Part shown: positions 19,206 to 27,566 of the stretch, piece after piece
Numbering within the stretch: the first letter of the stretch is position 1
Layout: the number at the start of each line of letters is the position of its first letter
Source of the DNA: Actinomycetota bacterium
Lineage (GTDB): Bacteria > Actinomycetota > Actinomycetes > Actinomycetales > Dermatophilaceae
NCBI GenBank assembly: GCA_020161845.1
Contig: JAIUNK010000028.1
Coordinates: 1-57,639, forward strand
Reading direction: 5' to 3'
Length of the DNA: 57,639 bases
Notes under the pieces: generated by a model
Seen by the model: only the letters and a program-made list of their open reading frames with translations
Told to the model about the DNA's origin: nothing
Databases searched by the model: none
Position numbers and translations under genes: made by a program

Positions 19206-20294
19206 ATGCCCACCGTCACGACGGTCGGAGCCGCCCCCGCGGCGGCTCCGACCCCGACCCTGCGCCAACGACTCAGCAGGTGGGACGTCCGCATCTCGCC
19301 CTACCTCTACATCTCGCCGTTCTTCATCCTGTTCGCCCTCGTCGGGCTTTTCCCGCTGCTCTACACCTTCTGGGTGTCCTTGCATCAATGGAATCTCATC
19401 GGCGGGCAGGGCAAGTTCGTCGGGATCGGCAACTACAGCTACGTGCTGGAACAGCCCCAGTTCTGGGTGGGGCTGCGCAACACGTTCAGCATCTTCCTGC
19501 TCTCCGGCGTCGCCCAAACGCTGGGCGCCCTCGCCCTGGCGGCGGTGCTTGACCAGAACATTCGCGCCAAGACCTTCTGGCGGATGGGCGTCCTGCTGCC
19601 GTACGTCGTGGCCCCGGTAGCCGTGGGCGTCATCTTCTCCAAGATGTTCGCCGATCAATCCGGCCTCTTCAACGCGCTCCTGGACAAGGTCGGGATCGGA
19701 GCGATCGGCTGGCACGCCGACGTCCTGCCCAGCCACATCGCCATCGCCACGATGGTCAACTTCCGTTGGACGGGCTACGTCACGCTCATCTTCCTGGCCG
19801 CAATGCAGGCCATACCGCGCGAGGTCTACGAGGCGGCCTTGATGGACGGGGCCGGACGGGTGCGCCAGTTCTTCTCGGTCACGATCCCGATGTTGCGGCC
19901 GACCATCATCTTCGTGGTCATCACCGCGACCATCGGCGGCCTGCAGATCTTTGATGAGCCGCGCGTCTTCGACCAGAGCGGTCTGGGCGGCTCCGACCGC
20001 CAGTGGATGACCGTCACGATGTACATCTACGAGCTTGGCTGGGGGCCCCAGAAGAACTTCGGACGGGCCGCAGCTGTCTCGTGGGTGCTGTTCCTGATCA
20101 TCATCCTCGTCGGACTGATCAACTTCATGATCACGCGGCGGATCGCCGCGAGCGACGCCCCCAAGTCCCCACCCCCCGAGGCTGTCGCCACCGGCACTGG
20201 AGCAAACCCCGATGCCGCCGCGGCCCACCGCAGCACGAACGGCGCGGCGACAGGCGACGCCCCCGGCCCACGTCACCCGGAGGTGACCCTATGA
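19206..20294 (+). CDS. Sugar ABC transporter permease (MalF type)
   Basis: A 362-residue membrane protein with about six transmembrane segments, beginning YISPFFILFALVGLFPLLYT. It carries the ATPase-coupling EAA loop in REVYEAALMDGAGRVRQFF followed by VTIPMLRPTI. The gene starts 3 nt after the binding-protein stop. The C-terminal tail after the last helix (about 50 residues, Ala/Pro/Gly-rich) is longer than usual. It forms the channel together with the next gene product. Confidence 0.93.
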   Translation: MPTVTTVGAAPAAAPTPTLRQRLSRWDVRISPYLYISPFFILFALVGLFPLLYTFWVSLHQWNLIGGQGKFVGIGNYSYVLEQPQFWVGLRNTFSIFLLSGVAQTLGALALAAVLDQNIRAKTFWRMGVLLPYVVAPVAVGVIFSKMFADQSGLFNALLDKVGIGAIGWHADVLPSHIAIATMVNFRWTGYVTLIFLAAMQAIPREVYEAALMDGAGRVRQFFSVTIPMLRPTIIFVVITATIGGLQIFDEPRVFDQSGLGGSDRQWMTVTMYIYELGWGPQKNFGRAAAVSWVLFLIIILVGLINFMITRRIAASDAPKSPPPEAVATGTGANPDAAAAHRSTNGAATGDAPGPRHPEVTL

Positions 20295-21172
20295 GCAGCG
20301 CCCCACAGGTCCGGCGGATCGGCCTGCGACCGCGCCGGAAGAACCTCAACGGAAACCGCCCGGGGTGGGTCACCTATCTCATCCTTACGGTGGTGCTGAT
20401 CTTGTCGGCCTACCCGCTCTACTACTCCTTCCTACTCGGCTCGTCGGACGCGACAACCATCGCGCGCACGCCGATCCCCTCGCTCATCCCGCAGGGGAAC
20501 TTCGTGGAGAACGCCGCGCGCGTGATGTCCTCGGACATCAAGTTCTGGACCTCGGTCCTCAACAGCGTCATCGTGGCCGTGGTGACCGCGCTGTCGGTGG
20601 TGTTCTTCTCGACTCTGGCCGGCTACAGCTTCGCCAAACTGTCCTTCCGTGGCCGGGGGCCGCTGCTGGTGTTCGTGGTCGCCACCATGGCCGTTCCTAC
20701 CCAGCTCAGCATCGTGCCGATGTTCATCGTGATGGCCAAGTTGGGGTGGACCGGACGGCTTGAGGCGGTCATCGTGCCCGGCATGGTCACCGCGTTCGGG
20801 GTGTTCTGGATGACCCAATACCTGGAATCGGCCTTGCCCTTCGAGTTGGTGGAGGCGGCCCGCGTCGACGGCTGCTCGATGTTCCGCACGTTCTGGCATG
20901 TCGCTCTGCCCGCCGCGCGCCCGGCCGCGGCCATGTTGGGGCTGTTCACCTTCATCGGCTCCTGGACGTCCTTCTTCTGGCCGTTCATCGTCCTCGGGTC
21001 AGCCAATCCCACGCTGCCCGTGTCGATTCAGCTCCTCCAGGCGTCCTACTTCAAGGACTACTCGCTGATCCTGGCGGGCGTCACCATGGCCGCCCTACCC
21101 CTCATCGTCGTCTTCATCATCGCCGGCCGGCAGTTGGTCGCTGGTGTCATGCAGGGGGCCGTTAAGGGGTGA
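20291..21172 (+). CDS. Sugar ABC transporter permease (MalG type)
   Basis: A 293-residue partner permease. The start ATG 20291 overlaps the upstream stop by 4 bp (ATGA). Six hydrophobic segments are evident, from YLILTVVLILSAYPLYYSFL to LPLIVVFIIAGRQLVAGVMQ, with the EAA loop in PFELVEAARVDGCSMFRTFW followed by VALPAARPA. Regulation is inferred from the operators upstream of the operon. Confidence 0.93.
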   Translation: MSSAPQVRRIGLRPRRKNLNGNRPGWVTYLILTVVLILSAYPLYYSFLLGSSDATTIARTPIPSLIPQGNFVENAARVMSSDIKFWTSVLNSVIVAVVTALSVVFFSTLAGYSFAKLSFRGRGPLLVFVVATMAVPTQLSIVPMFIVMAKLGWTGRLEAVIVPGMVTAFGVFWMTQYLESALPFELVEAARVDGCSMFRTFWHVALPAARPAAAMLGLFTFIGSWTSFFWPFIVLGSANPTLPVSIQLLQASYFKDYSLILAGVTMAALPLIVVFIIAGRQLVAGVMQGAVKG

Positions 21173-21239
21173 TATGCCGTCAGGCGATACTGGTGAGCGG
21201 TCATCCCGCCCACCCCGCCGCATCGGAGGATCACCCGTC

Positions 21240-22301
21240 ATGCCCGCCGCCGAACGCCCGCGCCGCCCCACGTTGGAGGATGTCGCCTCCCGCGCCGGGG
21301 TGTCGCGGGCGACGGCGTCACGGGTGGTGAATGGGTCGCAGTCGGTCGAACCAGAGCTCATCGCGCGCGTGCGGACCGCCGTCGAGGAGCTGAACTACGT
21401 GCCCAACCTCGCCGCTCGGGCCTTGATGACGCGGCGCACCTCGACGATCGCGCTGGTAGCCGCGGAGCCGGACACTCGCGTGTTCGGGGACCCCTTCTTC
21501 AGCGCGATCGTCCGCGGCGTGAGCCAGGAGGCTTCCCGGCACGGCGTCCAGCTCATGCTCGCCATGGCCCAGGGCCCAGACGACCTGCAACGCGTGGAGC
21601 GATACCTCCTCGGCGGGCACGTCGACGGGCTGTTGATGATCTCCGAACACGGCAACCACGGCATGGCGGCCCGAGTGTCCACCCAACTCCCCGTCGTCAT
21701 CGGTGGCCGGCCACTGGACCCCGCCATCCGGGTGCCGTTCGTGGACAACGACAACGTCGGTGGCGCAACAATGGCCGCCCGGCATCTTGCCACGCTGGGA
21801 CGCACCCGGGTCGCGACAATCACCGGGCCTTTAGACATGTCGGCCGGGGTCGATCGGCTCGCGGGCTTCCGTCGCGGCCTAGGCCGTCGCTTTCGCCCCC
21901 GACTGGTGGAGAACGGTGAATTCACGCTCGACAGTGGGGCTGCGGCGATGGCTCGACTGCTGCACCAGGATCGCGCCATTGACGGCGTTTTCGCGGCCTC
22001 GGACCTCATGGCGATCGGCGCCATGGCCACCCTGCGCAAATTCGGTCGCAGCGTTCCGGACGATGTCGCCGTCGTGGGTTTCGATGACATCGACTTGGCG
22101 GCGTTGTCGTCGCCGAGCCTGACCACGATCCGCCAGCGCACCACTGACCAAGGCCGCGCCATGGTTCGCCTGCTGTTGTCGCGGGTAGCGCCGGATGATC
22201 TGGACGCGCAGGACGAGACCGACACACCGCTGTCGGCCCACGGCGAAACCGGCGACAGGATTGTCCTCCCCGTGGAACTGGTCCTGCGCGATTCAGCCTG
22301 A
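21240..22301 (+). CDS. LacI-family transcriptional repressor of the sugar regulon
   Basis: A 353-residue LacI protein. ATG 21240 follows GGAGGA by 9 nt; an in-frame ATG at 21174 would add 22 residues. The N-terminal HTH and hinge helix read TLEDVASRAGVSRATASRVV and NLAARALMTRRTSTIALV. The periplasmic-binding-like effector domain includes PVVIGGRPLDPAIRVPFVDN and VPDDVAVVGFDDIDLAALSS. It follows the permease gene closely and is probably cotranscribed. It is the natural candidate to bind the two GAGAGCGCTCTC palindromes. Confidence 0.92.
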   Translation: MPAAERPRRPTLEDVASRAGVSRATASRVVNGSQSVEPELIARVRTAVEELNYVPNLAARALMTRRTSTIALVAAEPDTRVFGDPFFSAIVRGVSQEASRHGVQLMLAMAQGPDDLQRVERYLLGGHVDGLLMISEHGNHGMAARVSTQLPVVIGGRPLDPAIRVPFVDNDNVGGATMAARHLATLGRTRVATITGPLDMSAGVDRLAGFRRGLGRRFRPRLVENGEFTLDSGAAAMARLLHQDRAIDGVFAASDLMAIGAMATLRKFGRSVPDDVAVVGFDDIDLAALSSPSLTTIRQRTTDQGRAMVRLLLSRVAPDDLDAQDETDTPLSAHGETGDRIVLPVELVLRDSA

Positions 22302-22385
22302 CTCAGCATGACGCGATCAGGTGGCCAGCGGACACGGTCACCGCTCGTCCAGCGCTCCTGTCGCCTGCGTTGGCATGGTTGTGGC

Positions 22386-22643
22386 ATGGCGCACGTGCGG
22401 CTCAGTACGACGGTCGATGGCGACCTCCTGGCGAAAGCTCGCGAGATCAACCCCGGCGACACGGACTCCACCCTGGTCGAGGCCGCTCTGAGACTGTTGC
22501 TCCGGGAACACCGCCGGGCGAAGATCGACGCGGCCTACGCCAAGGCTTACGCCGACGGCAACGATGCGGTCGATGAGTGGGGCGATCTGAACGCCTTCCT
22601 CGACGCCGCCGTTGCCAGCCGCACGCCCGCCGACGAGTACTGA
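22386..22643 (+). CDS. MazE/VapB-type antitoxin
   Basis: An 85-residue protein, MAHVRLSTTVDGDLLAKARE, with an RHH-like N-terminus and an acidic C-terminal region (NDAVDEWGDLNAFLDAAV) suited to toxin wrapping. There is no obvious Shine-Dalgarno sequence, so a leaderless transcript is possible. A MazF-type toxin frame follows within a few bases but appears to have lost its start. The antitoxin frame itself looks intact. Confidence 0.72.
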   Translation: MAHVRLSTTVDGDLLAKAREINPGDTDSTLVEAALRLLLREHRRAKIDAAYAKAYADGNDAVDEWGDLNAFLDAAVASRTPADEY

Positions 22644-22647
22644 CGGC

Positions 22648-22978
22648 ATGGACCTGAGTCCAGCCGGCCCATGGCGAGCTGTGGTGGTCCGACATCGCCG
22701 AGGTAGACCCCCGTCCCGCAGTGATCTTGAGTCGAGTCCCAGCGATCCGTGGGCGACGACTCACGATGGTCGACTTTTGCAGCACCCGCCTCCGCGGCTT
22801 GCCCTCCGAGGTCATCCTGGAGCCAGACAGCGACCCCGTCACCAAGCCCTCCGTAGTCCAGCTTGATGCCGTCACCGACGTAGCCACGAACCAGCTCACG
22901 CGCCGAATGGGTCAGCTGAGCCCGGCGCGCATGCACGAGGTGTGCGCGGCTCTTGCGATCGCCGTGGCCTGCGACTGA
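22648..22978 (+). pseudogene. MazF-type endoribonuclease toxin with a disrupted N-terminus
   Basis: From about 22673 the frame encodes GELWWSDIAEVDPRPAVILS, TMVDFCSTRLRGLPSEVILE and DAVTDVATNQLTRRMGQLSP, clearly a MazF/PemK-type toxin ending at 22978. In this frame a TGA (22655-22657) lies just upstream and no ATG or usable GTG/TTG precedes GELWW. The ATG expected after the antitoxin, at 22648, is in another frame. Losing one copy of a tandem GCGAG pentamer near 22673-22678 would explain it. A GTG at 22721 would give only an 85-residue truncated product. Confidence 0.72.
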
Positions 22979-23007
22979 CACCGCGAACATGCCCTTCTTC
23001 GCCGGCA

Positions 23008-23472
23008 TCAGGACAGATGCGGGTTCGCCGCCGGGGCGGGCTCATCGAGCCAGTCCAGGGCGTCCTGCGCGGTAAAGCCCGCCGCCTTCGCAAGCGCCGT
23101 TCGCTGCCAGTCGCGCACCTCCTGCAGCAGCCGAGCGAAGCCTCCCCCGGAGGCGAAACACGCGCGTGCCACGGCCACAATGTCGGCGGCGGCCTGCGCC
23201 CGTTCATCGGGCGCCAGAAAAGCCATCCACGGCAGCCGATCGGCCAGGCGGTCGACGAACGGGGTGTCAGCCGGATCGAGCGAGGCAGCGATGAGATCGG
23301 CGGCGAGATGGAGGGCTCGCTGTTGCATATCCATCTCGCTCTTGCGCAGCAGCAGCAGGCTTTCGCCGTCGCGTCGGGTGATCTCGACCGCGCCCACGTC
23401 GGCCGCGCTGAACACTTGGGCGCTGTGGCGCGACAGGTCGGAGGAGGTCACCGTCTGGTGCGTCGTCGTCAT
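23008..23472 (-). CDS. Phd/YefM-type antitoxin-like protein without visible toxin
   Basis: A 154-residue protein whose N-terminal half, TSSDLSRHSAQVFSAADVGA then VEITRRDGESLLLLRKSEMD, fits the Phd/YefM DNA-binding fold. The C-terminal half (helical, Ala/Asp-rich) is longer than in short antitoxins and could be the toxin-neutralising part. No toxin gene follows on the same strand; the next frame downstream is the convergent MazF remnant. ATG 23472 fits a leaderless start; ATG 23481 would add three residues. Confidence 0.7.
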   Translation of the reverse strand: MTTTHQTVTSSDLSRHSAQVFSAADVGAVEITRRDGESLLLLRKSEMDMQQRALHLAADLIAASLDPADTPFVDRLADRLPWMAFLAPDERAQAAADIVAVARACFASGGGFARLLQEVRDWQRTALAKAAGFTAQDALDWLDEPAPAANPHLS

Positions 23473-23483
23473 AAGTCTCATTC

Positions 23484-23501
23484 TTCTGAACGTATTCAGA
23501 A
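23484..23501 (-). promoter_or_regulatory. Inverted-repeat operator and promoter of the Phd-type gene
   Basis: TTCTGAA (23484-23490) and TTCAGAA (23495-23501) form a perfect 7-bp inverted repeat with a 4-nt spacer. On the minus strand, TTGACG stands 17 nt from AAGAAT, and the palindrome lies between these boxes. Transcription would start at about the ATG at 23472. This arrangement fits autorepression by the antitoxin. Confidence 0.55.
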
Positions 23502-23530
23502 ACGTCAAGCCGCGAGCGCCACGCCGGTGG

Positions 23531-23980
23531 TCAGGCCGAGGTCGTGCCGACCGCCTCGGCACCCGCGGTGGCGACCTGCGTGTCCTGCTCCGCCGAGCCG
23601 CCGGAGCAGCCCACCGCGCCCACCAGGGCGCCGTCCACATAGACGGGCACCCCGCCGCCGAACACGACGAGCCGGTCCCGGTGCACGATCCCGTGCCAGA
23701 CCGGCTCGTCGTCCTTGAAAATCCTGTGCCACGCCCCGGTGGGCAGGCCGTTGAAGGCCACCACCGAATACGCCTTGTCGCGGGCGATCCCGCCGGACAT
23801 GAACGGCGCGCCGTCGGGGCGCAGGAACGCCAGCTCGTTGCCGCCCACGTCGCACACCGAAATGTTGACCGGCACGCCCAGCTCGAGGCTCTTGTGCCAC
23901 GCCGCGTCGATGGCCGCCATGGCGCCCGCCGCCGTCAACGTCGGGTGGTTCGCCGTCGTCGGCGCTCCCTCGTGGTGCAC
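23531..23980 (-). CDS. GlcG/HbpS-family protein of the phenol operon
   Basis: A 149-residue DUF336/GlcG-type protein. It starts at GTG 23980 with GAGGGGGA upstream, 9 nt after the reductase stop. Family features are ALTAAGAMAAIDAAW-like first helix, NISVCDVGGNELAFLRPDGA, ARDKAYSVVAFNG and the glycine-rich end FGGGVPVYVDGALVGAVGCS. Members bind haem or small molecules, and several occur in aromatic and glycolate operons with no proven catalytic role. It is the last gene of the phenol hydroxylase operon here. Confidence 0.82.
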   Translation of the reverse strand: MHHEGAPTTANHPTLTAAGAMAAIDAAWHKSLELGVPVNISVCDVGGNELAFLRPDGAPFMSGGIARDKAYSVVAFNGLPTGAWHRIFKDDEPVWHGIVHRDRLVVFGGGVPVYVDGALVGAVGCSGGSAEQDTQVATAGAEAVGTTSA

Positions 23981-23989
23981 GCGTCCCCC

Positions 23990-25063
23990 TCAGCGCTTGA
24001 TGAGCGGAGACTTCACTCCGCCGGTGGCCTTGTCGGCCTCGTTGAAGAAGTCCTCCCGGAAGATGTCCCGGGGGAACAGCCGGCGGCTCATCAGGGACTT
24101 CAGCGCGGCCTCCACCATGGCCGGGGGGCCGCACAGATAACCCTGGTGCCCCTTCAGACTCTCGTGGTCGGCCTCGAGCACATCGGTCACCAGGCCCTCG
24201 GCGTACCCCTCTTCCGCCGTCTCGGACAGGCAGGGCCGATAGGTGAACTGCTCGGGGTACTCCGCCTCGAGCGAGCGGAAGTAGTCCACGTCGTACAGCC
24301 ATTCCTTGCTGCGGCCGCCGGCATAGAGCGTGATGTGGCCCGCGTAGGAGTCGTTGAGCAGCGCGTGCTTGATCATCGCGGCGATCGGCGCGAGGCCGGT
24401 GCCGCCGGCGACCATCACGGCGGGCGCGTCGCCGCCGACCTTGAGGACGAACCGGCCGTACGGACCGGACAGCGCCACCTGGTCCCCCACCGCCAAGTCC
24501 TTGAAGATCCACCCGTCGGTGGCCTTGCCGCCCTCGACACGACGGATCTGGAACTCCAGGCGGCGCCGCTCGGTGGGCGGGTTGGCCATCGAATACGTCC
24601 GGTCGACCCGGGGTTCGCCGGCCGCGCCCGGCACCATGATCCGCATGTACTGGCCCGCGTTGAACGACAGGTCGCGATCCAGCTCGATCGTCACGCGCCG
24701 GGTGTCGGTGGCGATCTCGGCCATCTCGACGACGGTGCCGGTGTAGTCCTGCACCGGGTGGACCTCGATGTCCTCGTCCACATCCACGTCGGCCTCGATG
24801 GTCACATCGCTCTGCGGAAACGCGCAGCAGACCAGTGTCTTGCCCTCGTCGCGCTCGAAGTCCATCAGCGCAAACCCCGACGACTCCCCGTGGTCGACCT
24901 CGCCGTCCACCACCTCCACCTTGCAGGTGGCGCACGTGCCATGGGTGCAGCTGTGCGGCACCCACACGCCGTTGCGCAGCAACGCGTCGAGGATGGTCTG
25001 GTCGGAGCGGCACTCGACGTCGCGGCCGAGCGGCTCGACGGTGACGGTGTAGGTCTCGGACAT
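23990..25063 (-). CDS. dmpP: Phenol hydroxylase reductase component (P5)
   Basis: A 357-residue flavoprotein carrying electrons from NAD(P)H to the diiron oxygenase. The N-terminal plant-type [2Fe-2S] domain has Cys39, Cys44, Cys47 (CTHGTCATC) and Cys79/80. The FAD domain has RTYSMANPP, and the NAD domain has AGGTGLAPIAAMIKHAL and CGPPAMVEAAL. In the canonical dmp order the reductase precedes ferredoxin and dioxygenase; here it follows them, separated by a strong hairpin. Confidence 0.93.
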   Translation of the reverse strand: MSETYTVTVEPLGRDVECRSDQTILDALLRNGVWVPHSCTHGTCATCKVEVVDGEVDHGESSGFALMDFERDEGKTLVCCAFPQSDVTIEADVDVDEDIEVHPVQDYTGTVVEMAEIATDTRRVTIELDRDLSFNAGQYMRIMVPGAAGEPRVDRTYSMANPPTERRRLEFQIRRVEGGKATDGWIFKDLAVGDQVALSGPYGRFVLKVGGDAPAVMVAGGTGLAPIAAMIKHALLNDSYAGHITLYAGGRSKEWLYDVDYFRSLEAEYPEQFTYRPCLSETAEEGYAEGLVTDVLEADHESLKGHQGYLCGPPAMVEAALKSLMSRRLFPRDIFREDFFNEADKATGGVKSPLIKR

Positions 25064-25150
25064 CGGTGCGGTTCGCCTCCGTGGGTGCAGGTGCCGGGGC
25101 CGTGCGTCGGGTCGCCCCGCGGGGCGGGCCGGCCGGGTGGTCGTGGTGAC

Positions 25151-25195
25151 GGGCGCCGTACGCCGGGTCGCGGGAGGACTCGACGTACGGCGCCC
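25151..25195. terminator. 12-bp stem-loop between dioxygenase and reductase genes
   Basis: GGGCGCCGTACG (25151-25162) is perfectly complementary to 25184-25195, with a 21-nt loop. It occupies most of the gap between the catechol dioxygenase stop and the dmpP start. It could attenuate or process the transcript so that downstream reductase is made at a different level. There is no U-tract. Confidence 0.6.
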
Positions 25196-25207
25196 GCGGC
25201 TGCTCGA

Positions 25208-26077
25208 TCAGGTCAGAACGGTCGTGAACCGCTCGTTGAGCTCCCGATCGACGTAGAAGATGCCCTTGCCGAGCTGGTCCACGGTCCAGCGCACGACCGG
25301 GCGGTCGCGGTAGGCGTGGTAGCCGCCGGCGAAGACCTCGTTGCGGTTGCCCGCGGGGTCGAAGAAGTAGATCGTGGTGCCCCGCGTGATGCCGTGCTGG
25401 GTGGGGCCGATGTCGACGGAGACGTCGTCCATGGAGAACAGCGACGCCGCGCGGCCCACCTTGCTCCAGTCCTCGAGCTGGAACGCGAAGTGGTGCAGCT
25501 TGCCCTGCGGGCCGCCGATGATGGCCAGGTCGTGGACCTTCATCGAGGCCGACAGCCAGGTGCCGATCATCTGGTGGTCATCGTCGAGGGAGGTCTGCAC
25601 GCGCTCGGTCGGGAACCAGTCCAGGCACTCGATGAAGAAGCGCTCGGTCAGCGCCGGGTCCTCGGCGGTGATGAGGGCGTGGTCCAGGCCGGGCACGCCG
25701 ACGCCGGCCAGGTCGCGCGGGAAGACCTCGGGGTTGATGAAGCCGGTGTCGTTGCCCACCACGGTCATCTCCGAGTAGAGCTCGATGACGTGCTCACTGG
25801 GCAGGGTGATGCGGATGCCGTCGCCGGTCTCGACGTTCTCGCCCTTGCTCATGCGCTCGACGTTGACGCCGAAGGCCTGCGCGCGGTTCTCGTAGTCGTT
25901 GACGTTATCGGCGGTGGCGCACTTGTAGCCCAGCTTGACCAGGCCGACGCCGCCCTCCTCCAGCACCAGGCTGTGGTGCTCCCACTCGTCCCAGCCGCGC
26001 AAGTACTGCTTGCCGTCGCTAGCACCCACATTGCGCATGCCGAGGGTCCGCTCGTAGCGGTGATTGTCAACGGCTGC
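25208..26077 (-). pseudogene. dmpB: Catechol 2,3-dioxygenase, 5'-truncated by an insertion sequence
   Basis: The extradiol dioxygenase frame can be read from the IS edge (AAVDNHRYERTLG) into MRNVGASDGKQYLRGWDEWE. The three iron ligands are recognisable: His in GLDHALITAED, His in KLHHFAFQLEDW and Glu in DPAGNRNEVFAGGY. An ATG at 26038 would give 276 residues against about 305 for the family, lacking the first beta-alpha unit. The missing N-terminus lies beyond the IS at 27567-27635. Without it, the N-terminal domain would probably not fold, so loss of meta-cleavage activity is likely. Ring cleavage of catechol to 2-hydroxymuconic semialdehyde is the intended reaction. Confidence 0.88.
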
Positions 26078-26088
26078 GAGACCACTGC

Positions 26089-27120
26089 TCAGGATTTCTG
26101 TGTCAAGGGCGGCTGGGGGTCGGTGGTGGTGATGGTGGCGCGGGGCTGGTTGATCCAGGCCTCGGTCGGGGGTCCTGGCGCGATGGGTGGTCGGGTGAAT
26201 CGGTGTGGATTGGCGTGGTAAGCGGCGTCCAGGGTGGCTTGTCGAAGGGCTTGGATGTGGGGCCAGGTGCCGTTATGCACGCTGATCGGGGTGTAGAACT
26301 TCAGCCCGGAGTGGTAATGATGGTTGTTGTAGTAGTTTCGGAGGTCGTCGAGGAATTCTTGTGATTCGGTGAGGCTGTCGAACGAGCCCGGATAGGCCGG
26401 GCAGTATTTGGTGGTCTTGAACAAGGCCTCGGAGTAGGGGTTGTCGTTGGAGACGCGGGGCCGGGACAGGGACCTGGTCACGCCGAGCCGCTCGTACAGG
26501 TCCGCGACGGTGCCGGCGATCATCGCCGAGCCGTTGTCAGAGTGGATGACGTTGGGGATGACCCCGCCGAAACCCTCGATACACGCGGTGATGAACTCGT
26601 CGGTGTATTCCTCGCGGGGGCCGGGGTAAGACCGTGCGGCCGGCATGAAACGGGAGAAGATGTCGACCATCATGAACCCGTAATAGTAGAGGCCGCGGCG
26701 AGGCCCTAGCAGGGCCGTGATGTCCCAGGAGGCAACCTGGCAGGGCCCGGTCGCGTGCAGATGGGGCACCGCCCGCGGGGGATGCCTGGCCTGGTCCCGC
26801 CGCTCGGTGAGCAGGCCAGCAGCGGCCAGGACGCGGTACATGGTCCGCGGCGAGGCCAGATACTCACCGCGTTCGAGCAGCGTGTAATACACCTGTGTCG
26901 GGGCCTTATCCACAAACTCAGGACCCGTTAAGATCTCGATGATCCCGTCCCGTTCCACCCTCGACAGGGCGTTATGCGCCGCGCGGGGCAGCATCGGCCC
27001 ATAAGCCCTACGTGGGGGATGCTGGGCGCGGTACTTGCTCGCGCGCGATAGCCCCACCAGGTCACAGGCCGCCCGTGCGGAGACATCCCCCGCCAGATCG
27101 TCGACGCACCTGTTCAACAA
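26089..27120 (-). CDS. IS3-family transposase OrfB (DDE integrase core)
   Basis: A 343-residue protein with an N-terminal HTH_21-like region and an rve integrase core. The catalytic triad reads Asp133 in SWDITALLG, Asp195 in HSDNGSAM and Glu231 in PYSEALFKT, a DD(35)E spacing. The start TTG 27120 overlaps the orfA stop, so expression is by coupling or by programmed frameshifting to an OrfAB fusion. The C-terminus SDPQ-like tail ends inside the element 12 nt from its edge. Confidence 0.93.
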   Translation of the reverse strand: MLNRCVDDLAGDVSARAACDLVGLSRASKYRAQHPPRRAYGPMLPRAAHNALSRVERDGIIEILTGPEFVDKAPTQVYYTLLERGEYLASPRTMYRVLAAAGLLTERRDQARHPPRAVPHLHATGPCQVASWDITALLGPRRGLYYYGFMMVDIFSRFMPAARSYPGPREEYTDEFITACIEGFGGVIPNVIHSDNGSAMIAGTVADLYERLGVTRSLSRPRVSNDNPYSEALFKTTKYCPAYPGSFDSLTESQEFLDDLRNYYNNHHYHSGLKFYTPISVHNGTWPHIQALRQATLDAAYHANPHRFTRPPIAPGPPTEAWINQPRATITTTDPQPPLTQKS

Positions 27121-27485
27121 CGCCCGGACTTCATCACGCTGTCCGAGCTCTTGGAGATCTGCTCCAAGAGCTCGAATGCTTTTCCCAGCGTCACCACGGT
27201 CCGCTGCGACGCCGCCAGATCATCCTCCAGGGCGGCCACCCGGTCTTTCAAAGCCGCGATCTGGTCGGCACGCTGGCGTTGGGCTCGTGCCGCGTCCTTA
27301 CCCGGCTGGGCACGCCACTTCGTGATATGGCTGGAATACAAGCCGTGTTCGCGAAGATAAGCACCCTTCTTCCCGTCCGGGCAGGCCTCATACCCGCGAA
27401 CAAATTCAGCCTTCTGTTCGGCCGTGAACGAGCGCCGCTGGGGTCGGGCAGGCGGGGCAGGGCGGTCGGCCTGGGTCATCGTCAT
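27114..27485 (-). CDS. IS3-family transposase OrfA (HTH and leucine zipper)
   Basis: A 123-residue protein with an HTH_Tnp_1-like domain (RRSFTAEQKAEFVRGYEACP, then YSSHITKWRAQ) and a C-terminal heptad coiled coil (QIAALKDRVAALEDDLAAS) for dimerisation. It ends SGRC with its TGA overlapping the orfB start. Together with OrfB it recognises the element ends. Confidence 0.9.
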   Translation of the reverse strand: MTMTQADRPAPPARPQRRSFTAEQKAEFVRGYEACPDGKKGAYLREHGLYSSHITKWRAQPGKDAARAQRQRADQIAALKDRVAALEDDLAASQRTVVTLGKAFELLEQISKSSDSVMKSGRC

Positions 27486-27566
27486 CGAGAGTCCTCACGG
27501 GTAGAGCCCTCCACTGCGGTACACAACTTTCGAACCCAGTGGTCTCACGCCAGGCTGGCACGGAGG

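Larger units (their letters stand above)
26077..27547 (-). mobile_element. IS3-family insertion sequence, about 1.47 kb
   Basis: Imperfect terminal inverted repeats CGAGACCACTG (26077-26087) and CAGTGGTCTCA (27537-27547) match at 10 of 11 positions. They bracket overlapping orfA and orfB in the typical IS3 layout. The element is inserted, transposase co-oriented, within the catechol 2,3-dioxygenase gene. I cannot see a target-site duplication at either boundary. Both transposase frames look intact, so it may be active. Exact ends are uncertain by 1-3 bases. Confidence 0.87.

Noticed and set aside
18009-20276. 755-residue open frame on the minus strand
   Set aside because: Antisense to the ABC binding-protein and permease genes, which have clear signal, lipobox and EAA motifs. 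Composition is that of a shadow.
25208-26038. The 276-residue frame as a normal full-length catechol dioxygenase
   Set aside because: It lacks the first strand and helix of the family, and those are found across the IS with their own start and ribosome site.
23180-26221. 1013-residue open frame on the plus strand
   Set aside because: It is antisense to the Phd-type gene, GlcG-type gene, dmpP and the dioxygenase. It is Arg/Gly/Val-rich without domain motifs, typical of the shadow frame of high-GC genes.
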